Origin: SAR202 cluster bacterium bin127
GTDB lineage: Bacteria > Chloroflexota > Dehalococcoidia > Lucifugimonadales > Lucifugimonadaceae
Direction of reading: 5' to 3'
Assembly: GCA_002239045.1 (NCBI GenBank)
Contig: MPNN01000009.1
Span: 25,569 to 89,568 of the forward strand
Length of the DNA stretch: 64,000 bases
The translations under genes and the position numbers were made by a program. Positions 40,334 through 49,057 of this stretch are shown piece after piece; position 1 is the stretch's first letter, and each line of letters starts with the position of its first letter. The notes below the pieces were generated by a model. The model was not told the DNA's origin. It was given only the letters and a program-made list of their open reading frames with translations, and searched no databases.

Positions 40334-41371
40334 TTAGAAGGGGATGTCGTCGTCTACACCACTGTTGTCCATACGACCAACCGACAGTTGACGTGCCCTG
40401 TCTACCGGAGACTGACCACCACCCGCGCGAAGCTCCTCCACCTCTGCAACCATGTAGTCAACGAGTTCGTCGTCACCCACACCATCCACGTCAATCTCGA
40501 GTTCCGCTGCGACGGCGTCCAATTCCTCGGCGTCCATTCGCATGAGCTCCGCCTCGGTAGGCAGATCGTCGCCACCTGAATCCGTCGCCGAAGTTGCTGT
40601 GGTTCCCTCACCGGCGCCCGTACCTGTGGTCTGGTGAAGAGCCCTGTGAATACGGTCGTACTCACGATACACAAGAATGTCCCGAAGCGGATTGTTGGTG
40701 ACGAAGTCTAGCCATTCCTTCATCTTTCGAGCATCACGGTGCAGAGCGCTTTGAGCACGAGCAATCTGCAGCCCCACATACTTGGTAGCGATACCCGTTC
40801 CCTGACGACTGAAGTTGATATCGAACCCTACCTCCGGGTCGTCGATATACAGGATTTCGCCTGTGAGCTTGTCCTGCATTTGGTTGGTGATCTCGCGATC
40901 CAGAGTCCACGGAGACGGCCACGCCTGTGGTCCCTTCTCCTCCTCCTGCCGATCTACCACGTACATCAGGACACGCTTGCCGGCGTTGAAAGGACGAAGT
41001 GCGTTCTTGTCGTCATCCGTCAGCTGCCGACCGCCGAACGATGAAAGGACCTCACCGTGCTCTTCGCACACCGGGCAGGGGGTGTCCAGCATCTTGTTGA
41101 GGCACAGATACGTATTCTTCTCGATGCCGATGCCGAAGTGTGTAAAGATGTCGATGCCGAAATGATCGTAGTCGCGAGAGGGAGGTGGGAAGATGCGGAG
41201 GATGTTCGTACCCTCCTTCACCTTGTACACCGGGATGTCGTCGCGTATGTACGACTCGAACGCACCGCCTGTCTGCTTCGCCCGCTTCTCCACTTCTGCG
41301 GCGGACCGGCGATGATAGACGAACCCCTGTCCACCACCGGCGGGCGGCGCACTTCTTCGAAAACTGCTCAT
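40334..41371 (-). CDS. Single-stranded DNA-binding protein, gp32-like
   Basis: A 345-residue T4 gp32-type SSB. A basic start is followed by an OB-fold region with a zinc site (Cys90, Cys99, Cys102, His105, in DTPCPVCEEHGE). The C terminus is a long acidic tail ending in DDDIPF, as in SSBs that recruit partners by their last residues. It would coat single strands at the fork and in recombination. Its ATG overlaps the upstream stop as ATGA. Confidence 0.85.
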   Translation of the reverse strand: MSSFRRSAPPAGGGQGFVYHRRSAAEVEKRAKQTGGAFESYIRDDIPVYKVKEGTNILRIFPPPSRDYDHFGIDIFTHFGIGIEKNTYLCLNKMLDTPCPVCEEHGEVLSSFGGRQLTDDDKNALRPFNAGKRVLMYVVDRQEEEKGPQAWPSPWTLDREITNQMQDKLTGEILYIDDPEVGFDINFSRQGTGIATKYVGLQIARAQSALHRDARKMKEWLDFVTNNPLRDILVYREYDRIHRALHQTTGTGAGEGTTATSATDSGGDDLPTEAELMRMDAEELDAVAAELEIDVDGVGDDELVDYMVAEVEELRAGGGQSPVDRARQLSVGRMDNSGVDDDIPF

Positions 41372-41502
41372 TGTCCACCTCCGTTGCTGTCAAAGTCTCT
41401 TCGTGTCTTGAGCACAGCGTGAGTGATCAACCGAGCGATACTGTACACCGCAATTGGCACGACCACAATGCACACAAGAACGATTAGAAGCGTATCACTC
41501 AT
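41368..41502 (-). CDS. Tiny single-pass membrane protein
   Basis: A 44-residue protein with one membrane helix (TLLIVLVCIVVVPIAVYSIARLI) and a basic then glycine-rich tail. GAGGTG precedes the ATG at 41502. Its stop overlaps the SSB start. Function is unknown. Confidence 0.5.
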   Translation of the reverse strand: MSDTLLIVLVCIVVVPIAVYSIARLITHAVLKTRRDFDSNGGGQ

Positions 41503-41506
41503 GGAA

Positions 41507-41932
41507 CTACACCTCGTTTGCTGTCTTCCTTCTCTTGGACTTGGAACTATCCCGTACATAGTAAGAATTGGAATACAATCCACCCAAACCCGTAAGCGTG
41601 TGGCTCTTTTGCATTGCAGCATTAGACAAAGCAATCCACTCCGCCTCTTCCCGTTTCAGCTGTGCCAACTCATTCCTCTTTTCCACAACAGTGGGATCTG
41701 CCTCGGCCTCCCGAAGCGCCCGCGACTCAGCTATGCCCGGTGTCACACTTCTCAAGTCCGCAATCGCCTCGTCCACCATCAAACTCAATTCAATCTTGCA
41801 CAACTCCCGTCTCTCCGTCGCTCGCGCGGCCTCCGTCGCGGCTTCGAAGTACAAGGTGGGCTGTCCCGCAAGCTCCACATCCAGGTTGTGCTTGTCAACC
41901 TGCAACCTACCCGCAAGAGTTCGGATATCCAT
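41507..41932 (-). CDS. Possible recombination mediator (UvsY-like)
   Basis: A 141-residue helical protein. It opens with LAGRLQVDKHNLDVELAGQP, then EAATEAARATERRELCKIELSL and RNELAQLKREEAEWIALSNAAMQ, a layout like T4 UvsY, which loads the recombinase on SSB-coated DNA. Its position between the SSB and clamp loader genes fits. The similarity is of texture and context only. Confidence 0.4.
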   Translation of the reverse strand: MDIRTLAGRLQVDKHNLDVELAGQPTLYFEAATEAARATERRELCKIELSLMVDEAIADLRSVTPGIAESRALREAEADPTVVEKRNELAQLKREEAEWIALSNAAMQKSHTLTGLGGLYSNSYYVRDSSKSKRRKTANEV

Positions 41933-42882
41933 CACTTGTCCCCTTTATCGAACACCACGCTGAATGTGGCCAGGATTATCTCATCCATACCATTTGCGGG
42001 GCGGCAAAAATGGTCCAAGATTTGCAAGTAGTGCACAAGTTGTCCCTCACCTTTTGCACCCAAGGCGCACGTCTGCATGTACCGGCTGACCACCATGCGA
42101 ATGGTCTCCGGGTTCGTGTCCTTCAACTTGCGAAGAATCTCCTGTGCCTTCTTCCACGTGCGCCCACGAGTGTCTCCCAAGAACCTCGCCAGCTCTATGG
42201 CCTCACCAGCTTCATCCGGCTCTTCGAGCAGGCGTAGCAGCTCCTGGTAATCCGTGACGTTTCGACACTTGCTGAGGTTCACAAGGGCCTGTCTTGGGCT
42301 ACCTCCCGACGCCTGCGCGATGGTGGACAGATCGTCCTCGCTGAGTGCGTCTATGCCCTCCTGTGCCGAGACTTCCTCCAACAACCCATACATGTCGTCA
42401 TGAGACACGTCCGTGAGCGTGTAGGAGTGGCTACGGGTTTTGACAGTGGCCGGTACCTTCGTCGGCTCCGTGGTACAGAACGCGAAGTAGACATGTGGAG
42501 GGGGCTCCTCCACAATCTTCAACAGCGCCTCCCACGCTTTCTTCGACAACGACTGGCACTCGTCAATGATGTACATCTTGTTGCCGCCGCCGAAGCTCTG
42601 GTAGACCGCTGTTTCGGTCAACGTTCGAATGTCATCCACACCGCTGTTCGTCGCGGCGTCGAACTCCTGCAAGTCCGCGCTACCCTCCTCGCACCCAAGC
42701 TCCGTGGCGATGATTCGCGCGAACGTGGTCTTCCCACATCCGGACGGTCCACAGAAGAGGAATGCGTGTGGTATCTCCTCCGCCTCTACAAGCTCCCCAA
42801 TCGACTTGACCACCGCCTTCTGACCGACTACCTCGTCCAAAGACGTGGGTCGGTATGCTACGTGCAGATCCTTTGTGCTCAT
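41932..42882 (-). CDS. Clamp loader large subunit, DnaX-like
   Basis: A 316-residue AAA+ protein. YRPTSLDEVVGQKAVV opens it. Walker A is CGPSGCGKTTFAR, Walker B is YIIDECQSLS, followed by LLKIVEEPPPHVYFAFCTTEP and the sensor region ASGGSPRQALVNLSK. The domain order is that of DnaX/RFC. It would load the sliding clamp encoded 2.6 kb upstream. The ATG at 42882 overlaps the polymerase stop as ATGA, after GGAGG. Confidence 0.9.
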   Translation of the reverse strand: MSTKDLHVAYRPTSLDEVVGQKAVVKSIGELVEAEEIPHAFLFCGPSGCGKTTFARIIATELGCEEGSADLQEFDAATNSGVDDIRTLTETAVYQSFGGGNKMYIIDECQSLSKKAWEALLKIVEEPPPHVYFAFCTTEPTKVPATVKTRSHSYTLTDVSHDDMYGLLEEVSAQEGIDALSEDDLSTIAQASGGSPRQALVNLSKCRNVTDYQELLRLLEEPDEAGEAIELARFLGDTRGRTWKKAQEILRKLKDTNPETIRMVVSRYMQTCALGAKGEGQLVHYLQILDHFCRPANGMDEIILATFSVVFDKGDK

Positions 42883-45470
42883 GCCGCGTACCTCCATTCC
42901 CAATCGGCGTTAGTGTATTCTCCGTAGTCCTCAAGATTGCCCCAAGTTTCCCCTACCGAAACTTCAACTTTCAGGGGCACCACCTTAGACCACTCGAACG
43001 GAACATCCAACATCATATGAACGATTGTCTTGATGGTCTCATCCAAGACAACTTTGGGAACCTCAAAAGTCAAGTCGTCGTGAATGTTCATACTCGCTTG
43101 CAACTCGGGCTTCATGAACTGAGACGCATCGTACTGCTCGGACAAACGATTCCAAGAGTCCACCACGATATCCGACGCGGAGCCCTGCACTGGGGCGTTG
43201 ATCAGTTCGTTCCACGTCATGGGCTCTCTTCGCTTGCGACCACCATTCAAGTTCTGCACGTACCCATGTTTGATGTAGAAATCGAATAGCTCGTCCTGCC
43301 ACTTCTTGACCCCTGCAAACTCACGCCAAAACTCTAGGGACGCCGCCTTCGTCAAGTGTTCCTCCATGTGCAAATTGCGGGCGCATGACTTGTACGATGA
43401 CCCGAAAAACAGGGGGAACGTCCATGCGTTCTTGATGATGTTTCGCAGCTTCTTGAAGAATTCATCAAACGTTTTTGGTTTGTCGAGCTTCACCCACCAG
43501 AACTTCTTCCACTTGTCCCCACCTATCTTAAGCAACCTCTTAGTCCAATCTCCGTGTATGTCATAACCGTCCCAAATGTATTTGATCAGAACCGGGTCCC
43601 TGGAAGCCATCGCGATAACGCACGCTTCGAAAGACCCGTAATCGACTGCAACAAAAACATTACCAAGCATGGCGCGTATGCAATCGCGAATCTTTGCCAT
43701 CTTCCGCTTGGGGTAGTTCTGCAAATTGGGATCATCACTGGTCGTGCGTCCCGTAGAAGCAAACACCAAGTTGTAGTTCGTATGAACCAAGCCATCTTCG
43801 TGCACTACACTGTTGCGACGAGAGGGATCCAACCTAGTAATAAACGCCACGTTATGCGTTAGCGATCTGTACTTGAGAATCGCATCCGCAAAGGGATTGC
43901 TCAGTTCGGACAGCACCTCGGCTTTTGTGCTGTAGCCTCCTCCACTGGTCAAGACATCTACTTCATTGAACTCGGTATAAAGAATCTCGCCGACTTGCGG
44001 GTCACTGTCGGGATTGAAGGGCTTCCCATGCTTCAACTTAAAGTTGGTGACCTCGGGGAACTGCAGTATCTGAGCTGTACACTGCTCGATACCTGCTTCC
44101 ATTTCACGGCTCTGCTTCAACACCTCCGGCGGATTGGGGTGCACCCCTTTCATCTGAGACATAACGACGGTGGGAGCCGTGCGAAGAATGCGACGGTATT
44201 CGTGCCGGTCAGCCTCGTCCATCTGTGCATCCTGCACCTGGTGAACAGCGTGTGTCCACTTGGAGTCCAAACCATTGTAGTCAAGCACATCCTGCAGCGC
44301 ATGCTTCCGCATATCCTTGCGGTCCAGATTGCTCACTTCCTTGAGCTTGAATCCGAACGCCTGAAGTACGACGTTGTCCAGCGACTTGGTCTTGGGGTCG
44401 TCCTCGCGCAAGGCGTACGATTGCGCTTGTGTGTCACCCCAAGTAGTTCGACGAAGCAAGAAGGGATGGAACTTGTTCGCGGTCCACTCCATTTCGAATA
44501 CGAGATTGTGGCAGATCTTGCGTCCTGAATTGGCTATGAACCACGCCAGTAAACGCTTCGCAGCCTTCGTCCACTCCGCGCTAACGTCCTTGTGCTCTAT
44601 CGGGAACGCCACCACGTCATGCGACGGCCCCATGGCTGCACTAATCAACTGAGCCTTAGAGTGATACGGACGCAAAGGCCACGTTTCGTAATCGTACCCC
44701 ACCTCCTTGTAGCGTGCGATTCGACGTAGATCTTTCTCCAATGCCACCAGCTGCTGCATGTCGCTGCCGTCATATGTGACGACACCCCCAGCAATACGCT
44801 CTGGCGGGGTGTAGGGCGGCTCGTGCTGGGAGTTCGCAAGGTCTATGGCCCGTTGTATGTCACGGCGCAAAACCTGGCTATGGGGAGACCTGCCCTCCCC
44901 TGTCCGATTGATGTACGAAGGATGAATAACGGGGTAGTACCAACAAACGTGATCCCCTACCTTGACGGGGATTGTACGACCCCTCCACGAAGTGATCGAA
45001 GGACGCATCCCTATCATCCATTCCAAAGGGACTGCGCCTGTTCCGATAATCACCTTGGGACGGGTCTTCTGAATGTCCTCCTCTATGTAACCCCGACAGG
45101 CGGACACCTCTGCCTGCGCGGGATCTCGATTGTTCGGGGGCCGACAACGAATGGTGTTGTGCCGTCTTGTGGCTTCCCAATCGTCGCGGGTAGGGAAATG
45201 ATCGCGAAGAGTGCGTCCTGCCTTTCCTACAAACGCCTGCCCCTGCTCGTCCTCGTTCTTCCCAGGTGCCTCGCCCAGCACATACACCTTTGCATCGTCA
45301 GGTCCCACCGCCAACATCTTCGGGGTGGACAGATCCTTTTCCATCGAATTGAGCGGGCATACAGAACAGCCGGTAGCACCTACGCCGCGATACGAAGATC
45401 GTTGTCTTGTGTCTGTTACCGGTAAATTGTTACCACCCGCTCGTTTGAGGAAGTGAAAGTGCCCAGACAT
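42879..45470 (-). CDS. DNA polymerase A fused to a uracil-DNA glycosylase-like domain
   Basis: An 863-residue three-part protein. Residues 30-215 are a family 4/5-type UDG domain with four cluster cysteines (CSVC near 35-38, TIRC near 109, SAC near 125), VLGEAPGKNEDEQG and IHPSYINR. A proofreading exonuclease follows (VGYDYETW, ICHNLVFEME, YNGLDSKW). The polymerase has motif A VAVDYGSFEACVIAM, motif B around IIKNAWTFPLFFGSSYK and motif C MNIHDDLTFE. It copies the phage genome; the UDG part may exclude or read uracil. The ATG at 45470 is favoured over a GTG one codon before. Confidence 0.9.
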   Translation of the reverse strand: MSGHFHFLKRAGGNNLPVTDTRQRSSYRGVGATGCSVCPLNSMEKDLSTPKMLAVGPDDAKVYVLGEAPGKNEDEQGQAFVGKAGRTLRDHFPTRDDWEATRRHNTIRCRPPNNRDPAQAEVSACRGYIEEDIQKTRPKVIIGTGAVPLEWMIGMRPSITSWRGRTIPVKVGDHVCWYYPVIHPSYINRTGEGRSPHSQVLRRDIQRAIDLANSQHEPPYTPPERIAGGVVTYDGSDMQQLVALEKDLRRIARYKEVGYDYETWPLRPYHSKAQLISAAMGPSHDVVAFPIEHKDVSAEWTKAAKRLLAWFIANSGRKICHNLVFEMEWTANKFHPFLLRRTTWGDTQAQSYALREDDPKTKSLDNVVLQAFGFKLKEVSNLDRKDMRKHALQDVLDYNGLDSKWTHAVHQVQDAQMDEADRHEYRRILRTAPTVVMSQMKGVHPNPPEVLKQSREMEAGIEQCTAQILQFPEVTNFKLKHGKPFNPDSDPQVGEILYTEFNEVDVLTSGGGYSTKAEVLSELSNPFADAILKYRSLTHNVAFITRLDPSRRNSVVHEDGLVHTNYNLVFASTGRTTSDDPNLQNYPKRKMAKIRDCIRAMLGNVFVAVDYGSFEACVIAMASRDPVLIKYIWDGYDIHGDWTKRLLKIGGDKWKKFWWVKLDKPKTFDEFFKKLRNIIKNAWTFPLFFGSSYKSCARNLHMEEHLTKAASLEFWREFAGVKKWQDELFDFYIKHGYVQNLNGGRKRREPMTWNELINAPVQGSASDIVVDSWNRLSEQYDASQFMKPELQASMNIHDDLTFEVPKVVLDETIKTIVHMMLDVPFEWSKVVPLKVEVSVGETWGNLEDYGEYTNADWEWRYAA

Positions 45471-46564
45471 CACTCACCCCTTGCACATGAAGTGTAGTGT
45501 GTGAATTGATCACCTTTCGAAAAGACCAGGAACCTGTCAGCGTCCCCGCGCAAGTCCAGCTGGTCACACTCCGACAGAGCCTTCTTCACCACCGATACGT
45601 CGATAGAGATCGACTTGGACAGATCACCTTTCGTGTCCCAGGACAATCGCTCCTGCACCGACACACCAACCCCTTGTGACTTCACCGACAAGGAAGAGCC
45701 CGTCTTGTCCATTACCATCTTTTCACACGACAAGGAAACGAGACGATCCACCACGTTGCGAAACTCATCCGGTACCTGTGTGGGCATCACAGGCTGACCT
45801 CCAAGGTAGTCCTGTAATATCTTGGAATGCAACTGAGGCTTCTCCACGTACAACAACCTGGAGAACAACATCGCCTCCTCCCCGAACCACGCGACAACGT
45901 GATCGGGGAAAACGTGCATATGCGCGTCCGGCACTTCATCTTTCAACTGGTCCCATACGCTCACCAAGTGTTCGCAGAACACAGGAGGAAGCGTGATCGG
46001 TTTTGACAGATCCCCCTTGACCATACCTTTCGACAACGAGGAGGAAAAGCAGGACAATGCCTTTCGGTTCGTAGAAAAGAACTGCACGGACGAACCTACC
46101 TGTTCCAACGTCACCCCTGTAAACGAAGGCACGCTATCTGTGTAGGTCATGGAGATCATGACCGCCTTGAGACCTGCAATGAACGACGAATCAATCGGAA
46201 TGGAAATGCTGAGCTTGTCCTCCCCTTCTGCACCGAACCACGGCCACGCAGATACCTCCATGGTGTCCAATGTCGCAGAGGAACGTCCGCAACGGATTTC
46301 CCCTTGAGAGGATATTTTCACCTTGGACGCCGAATAGCCGGACATCAACTTCAACAATGCGTCTCCGGGAAGAAGTACCTTCAAACCACAAGGTTCCTCC
46401 AAGTACGAGATCACTCCGATAACATCATTGTAAGTGATGCAGCGGTCGTCGTGTATGCAGAACATATCGAACACGGGCACCACCGAACGCTTCACCGATA
46501 AACCACACGACGCCACCTTGAGCACCCGAAGCAAATCCTGCCGATCAAAACTGTAGTCAGCCAT
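45470..46564 (-). CDS. Sliding clamp, DnaN-like
   Basis: A 364-residue protein with the three-domain build of beta clamps. It starts YSFDRQDLLRVLKVASCGLS, has LKVLLPGDALLKLMSGYS in domain 1, VPSFTGVTLEQVGSSVQFFSTNRKAL (seen around SFTGVTLE and STNRKAL) in domain 2, and ends with LRGDADRFLVFSKG. It would tether the polymerase to DNA. It lies directly upstream of the polymerase gene and is preceded by AAGGAGG. Confidence 0.85.
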   Translation of the reverse strand: MADYSFDRQDLLRVLKVASCGLSVKRSVVPVFDMFCIHDDRCITYNDVIGVISYLEEPCGLKVLLPGDALLKLMSGYSASKVKISSQGEIRCGRSSATLDTMEVSAWPWFGAEGEDKLSISIPIDSSFIAGLKAVMISMTYTDSVPSFTGVTLEQVGSSVQFFSTNRKALSCFSSSLSKGMVKGDLSKPITLPPVFCEHLVSVWDQLKDEVPDAHMHVFPDHVVAWFGEEAMLFSRLLYVEKPQLHSKILQDYLGGQPVMPTQVPDEFRNVVDRLVSLSCEKMVMDKTGSSLSVKSQGVGVSVQERLSWDTKGDLSKSISIDVSVVKKALSECDQLDLRGDADRFLVFSKGDQFTHYTSCARGE

Positions 46565-46579
46565 TGCGAAGTTTCCTCC

Positions 46580-47287
46580 TTAGATGTGTTTCCAAGTTCG
46601 CCGTTTGCAGATATTAGCTACTGTTATTTCGCTAACCGCAAACTCCTCTCCTAAACTTCTATAAGTCCAGAGTCCTGTAGAATGTAAATGACGAATTTCC
46701 AACACTTCATCTTCTACCAACTTAGATAATGTAGCACCCACCGGAAGCTTTCTTTTCGGTTTAGATCTATCGTTAAAATGCTGAAGATGTTTCCAAACGT
46801 GACCACATCTAATGGCACTTACATGACTTCTACTAATTCCGAATTTTTCAGAAAGTTGGATAACTGTAGATGTAGACGAAAAGATTTCCATTACTTGGGA
46901 ATCTGTCAAGCACGCTCCTCCATTTCTCATGCCAGCTGGGGCGTTGTTACGCCCCTTATTAGTTTTATCTACCATATTATCCTTCCAAGTTCCTAGGAAT
47001 AAATGATCGGGTCTAACACAAGGTTTGTTATCGCATTCATGCAAAACCAATAAACCTTCGGGTAGAACTCCGTATTCCAACAAGTAACTAAATCTATGAG
47101 CAGCAATCTGACACTTAAGTTCAGGTATAAAAAAGTACCCATAACCATCCCCACCACGAGATCCTGTAAATGTCCAGCATCCGTGCGAATACTTGCGGAC
47201 TTTTCTGAAGAATCTTTCTTCTAAATCCGGATTAGATTCCAAGAAATCAAGAACTCTTATAACAATACCATGATCAGGGAAGGCCAT
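46580..47287 (-). CDS. HNH homing endonuclease with repeated HTH
   Basis: A 235-residue HNH protein of the same layout as that at 7.6 kb. ERFFRKVRKYSHGCWTFTG is followed by IAAHRFSYLLEYG, VLHECDNKPCVRPDHLFLGT and KDNMVDKTNKG, then two C-terminal HTH repeats (LTDSQVMEIF, SEKFGISRSHVSAI; VEDEVLEIRHL, GEEFAVSEITVANI). The gene is clearly AT-richer than the replication genes around it and sits between dpdA-linked genes and the sliding clamp, as expected of a selfish insertion. Confidence 0.8.
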   Translation of the reverse strand: MAFPDHGIVIRVLDFLESNPDLEERFFRKVRKYSHGCWTFTGSRGGDGYGYFFIPELKCQIAAHRFSYLLEYGVLPEGLLVLHECDNKPCVRPDHLFLGTWKDNMVDKTNKGRNNAPAGMRNGGACLTDSQVMEIFSSTSTVIQLSEKFGISRSHVSAIRCGHVWKHLQHFNDRSKPKRKLPVGATLSKLVEDEVLEIRHLHSTGLWTYRSLGEEFAVSEITVANICKRRTWKHI

Positions 47288-47525
47288 CTTTCAACCTCCT
47301 CCTCTTGGTAGACGGGCGGTCCCTCTTGTCTTTAATAGGACGGTCTGTATATGGATGACAGACATATGTGGATGCGAAGTTTGCAGCGGCTTTACGTTTT
47401 CGGTCTGTGTCCAATCCGAAGTAAGTTATGAGGAAATCCTTGTTGCCCGTTGCCTTTACTTCATCCATGAAAAATTGGTCGTTGGCCCATTCTGCACTAA
47501 GCACTATTGCTATATGAACTGGCAT
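47274..47525 (-). CDS. Small protein of unknown function
   Basis: An 83-residue protein starting at an ATG that overlaps the dpdA stop as TGATG. WANDQFFMDEVKATGNKDFL is followed by a very basic C terminus (KDKRDRPSTKRRRLKDG). Its coupling to dpdA could mean a linked role, but nothing in it shows one. Confidence 0.5.
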   Translation of the reverse strand: MPVHIAIVLSAEWANDQFFMDEVKATGNKDFLITYFGLDTDRKRKAAANFASTYVCHPYTDRPIKDKRDRPSTKRRRLKDGLP

Positions 47526-48433
47526 CAAAATAGCCCTCTAGTTTGCACAAAACGATCCACGTTATGTGACTTGCCCAACTCGTGAAAAAACACGATATTG
47601 CATACCCTCCTGTGGTGGGGACTGATTGCTACTTCTGAAAAATTCTTACCACAGACGGTGCGCAAATACTCAAGAACGTAATCCTTTTCAGCCTTGGACA
47701 AATTGAAGAAAATCTTTCGCTGCCCATCCTTACCCATAGCCTGCTCAAACGCCACGTCTGACACTGCTACGGACCACGCTCCTCTAGAGTAATCATAACT
47801 ACCATCCTTATTTTTTCCTTTTGGTACTAGCACTACTCCGAAACCAGCACGTTTGCACCATGCCGCGGAGTCCACACTAGTCCAAGGGTATCGCATGATC
47901 AACTCAACCGACGTTACAGCGAGACCGTGCGTGTCTACAGTTGGGTATCCGTCGGAGTCGCATATCGTTGAGAAGCACTGGTCCAACCAATCACGCTTCT
48001 TCGAATGGCTCGAGTACGCGCCTGGTCCGAAGCAGATGTAATCCGCACCTTCGTCTAGGTAGCGTTCAAGCCAGTAGAAACGTTCGAATCTGTGAAACAC
48101 CGGGGTGGCGTTCTGAATACCTGCGTCCCGCATACGAACCCACATATCGAAAGAGTTCTTGGCACCGAACTCGGCGGCCTCCGGGGACGTGGATTCGTAT
48201 GTTCCTTTGTCGTACTTCGCTTTCTTTTTCTTCTTTTGTTCCTCCGTCTTGGGAGGGATGGTGTCCAGCACGATAATGCGGGAATAGTGGTGCTGGTATT
48301 GAACACAGTAGCGGATGTACTCCTCCGCATTGACCTCCTTGTTCTGTGTGTACGCCGAGTAAGCACCACTATCAAGAATGGTGCGCGTTGCGGCCTCTTG
48401 GGGAGGCCGCTTTGCACGAACCCGCGCGCTCAT
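47525..48433 (-). CDS. dpdA: DpdA-like DNA 7-deazaguanine transglycosylase
   Basis: A 302-residue relative of tRNA-guanine transglycosylase. ILDSGAYSAYTQ (Asp21) corresponds to the TGT DSGGFQ motif; FGPGAYSS, VDTHGLAVTSVELIMRYPW and SVDSAAWCKRAGFG correspond to the later substrate-binding and nucleophile regions. DpdA exchanges guanine in DNA for preQ0 or a related 7-deazaguanine and protects phage DNA from restriction. Its ATG overlaps the folE stop as ATGA, and it forms one unit with folE and queC. It is short for the family, as in phage DpdA variants. Confidence 0.75.
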   Translation of the reverse strand: MSARVRAKRPPQEAATRTILDSGAYSAYTQNKEVNAEEYIRYCVQYQHHYSRIIVLDTIPPKTEEQKKKKKAKYDKGTYESTSPEAAEFGAKNSFDMWVRMRDAGIQNATPVFHRFERFYWLERYLDEGADYICFGPGAYSSHSKKRDWLDQCFSTICDSDGYPTVDTHGLAVTSVELIMRYPWTSVDSAAWCKRAGFGVVLVPKGKNKDGSYDYSRGAWSVAVSDVAFEQAMGKDGQRKIFFNLSKAEKDYVLEYLRTVCGKNFSEVAISPHHRRVCNIVFFHELGKSHNVDRFVQTRGLF

Positions 48434-49035
48434 GGCTGAACGGCCGAACCAATGTTGTGAAAGAACTCGGAGCGCACGAATGGATCTTTGAACGATCCCA
48501 GCAACGTGTCCGTCACCGTAACCGAACCTAGTGCGCGAACACCCCGGAGTTCCATGCAGGAATGCCGCGCCGTTATGCGACAACCGACCCCAAGACACTG
48601 CACTTCCTTGAGGATGAAATTGGCGATCTGAGAACAGATCCTTTCCTGCATCTGTGGCTGCCGACTGAAGTACTCGACTACTCGTGGAACCTTCGACAGT
48701 CCGAGCACATGGTCCCTCGGAATGTATCCGAAGTCCACCACACCCATGAAAGGAAGAAGGTGATGCTCGCACACCGACACAAAAGGAATGGCTTTCACCG
48801 TGACCATAGCATCTAGACCACGCTCCGCCTCGAAAACCGCCAACCTCGGAGGCTCCAATTGGTCATACGAAGTGGCGCACATTTCTTCGTAAGCATGCAC
48901 CATACGCTCCGGGGTGCGCCTTGGGTCCCCATCGAACCGAGGCTCCTCTGGGTCCAGCCCAAGGTGCTCCATAAGAGCCCATGCACCTTGGACGGCCGCG
49001 TCTCTGCGAATCTGCGCTACCGTTTTCTTTGCCAC
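48430..49035 (-). CDS. folE: FolE, GTP cyclohydrolase I
   Basis: A 201-residue enzyme. DPRRTPERMVHAYEEM opens the fold; FVSVCEHHLLPFMG gives zinc ligands Cys89 and His92; LSKVPRVVEYFSRQPQMQERI and RHSCMELRGV (second zinc Cys) complete the family signature. It converts GTP to dihydroneopterin triphosphate, feeding QueD. It starts at a GTG after GGAGGAG. Confidence 0.95.
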   Translation of the reverse strand: MAKKTVAQIRRDAAVQGAWALMEHLGLDPEEPRFDGDPRRTPERMVHAYEEMCATSYDQLEPPRLAVFEAERGLDAMVTVKAIPFVSVCEHHLLPFMGVVDFGYIPRDHVLGLSKVPRVVEYFSRQPQMQERICSQIANFILKEVQCLGVGCRITARHSCMELRGVRALGSVTVTDTLLGSFKDPFVRSEFFHNIGSAVQP

Positions 49036-49057
49036 GTTTGCTCCTCCGTTTGAAACT

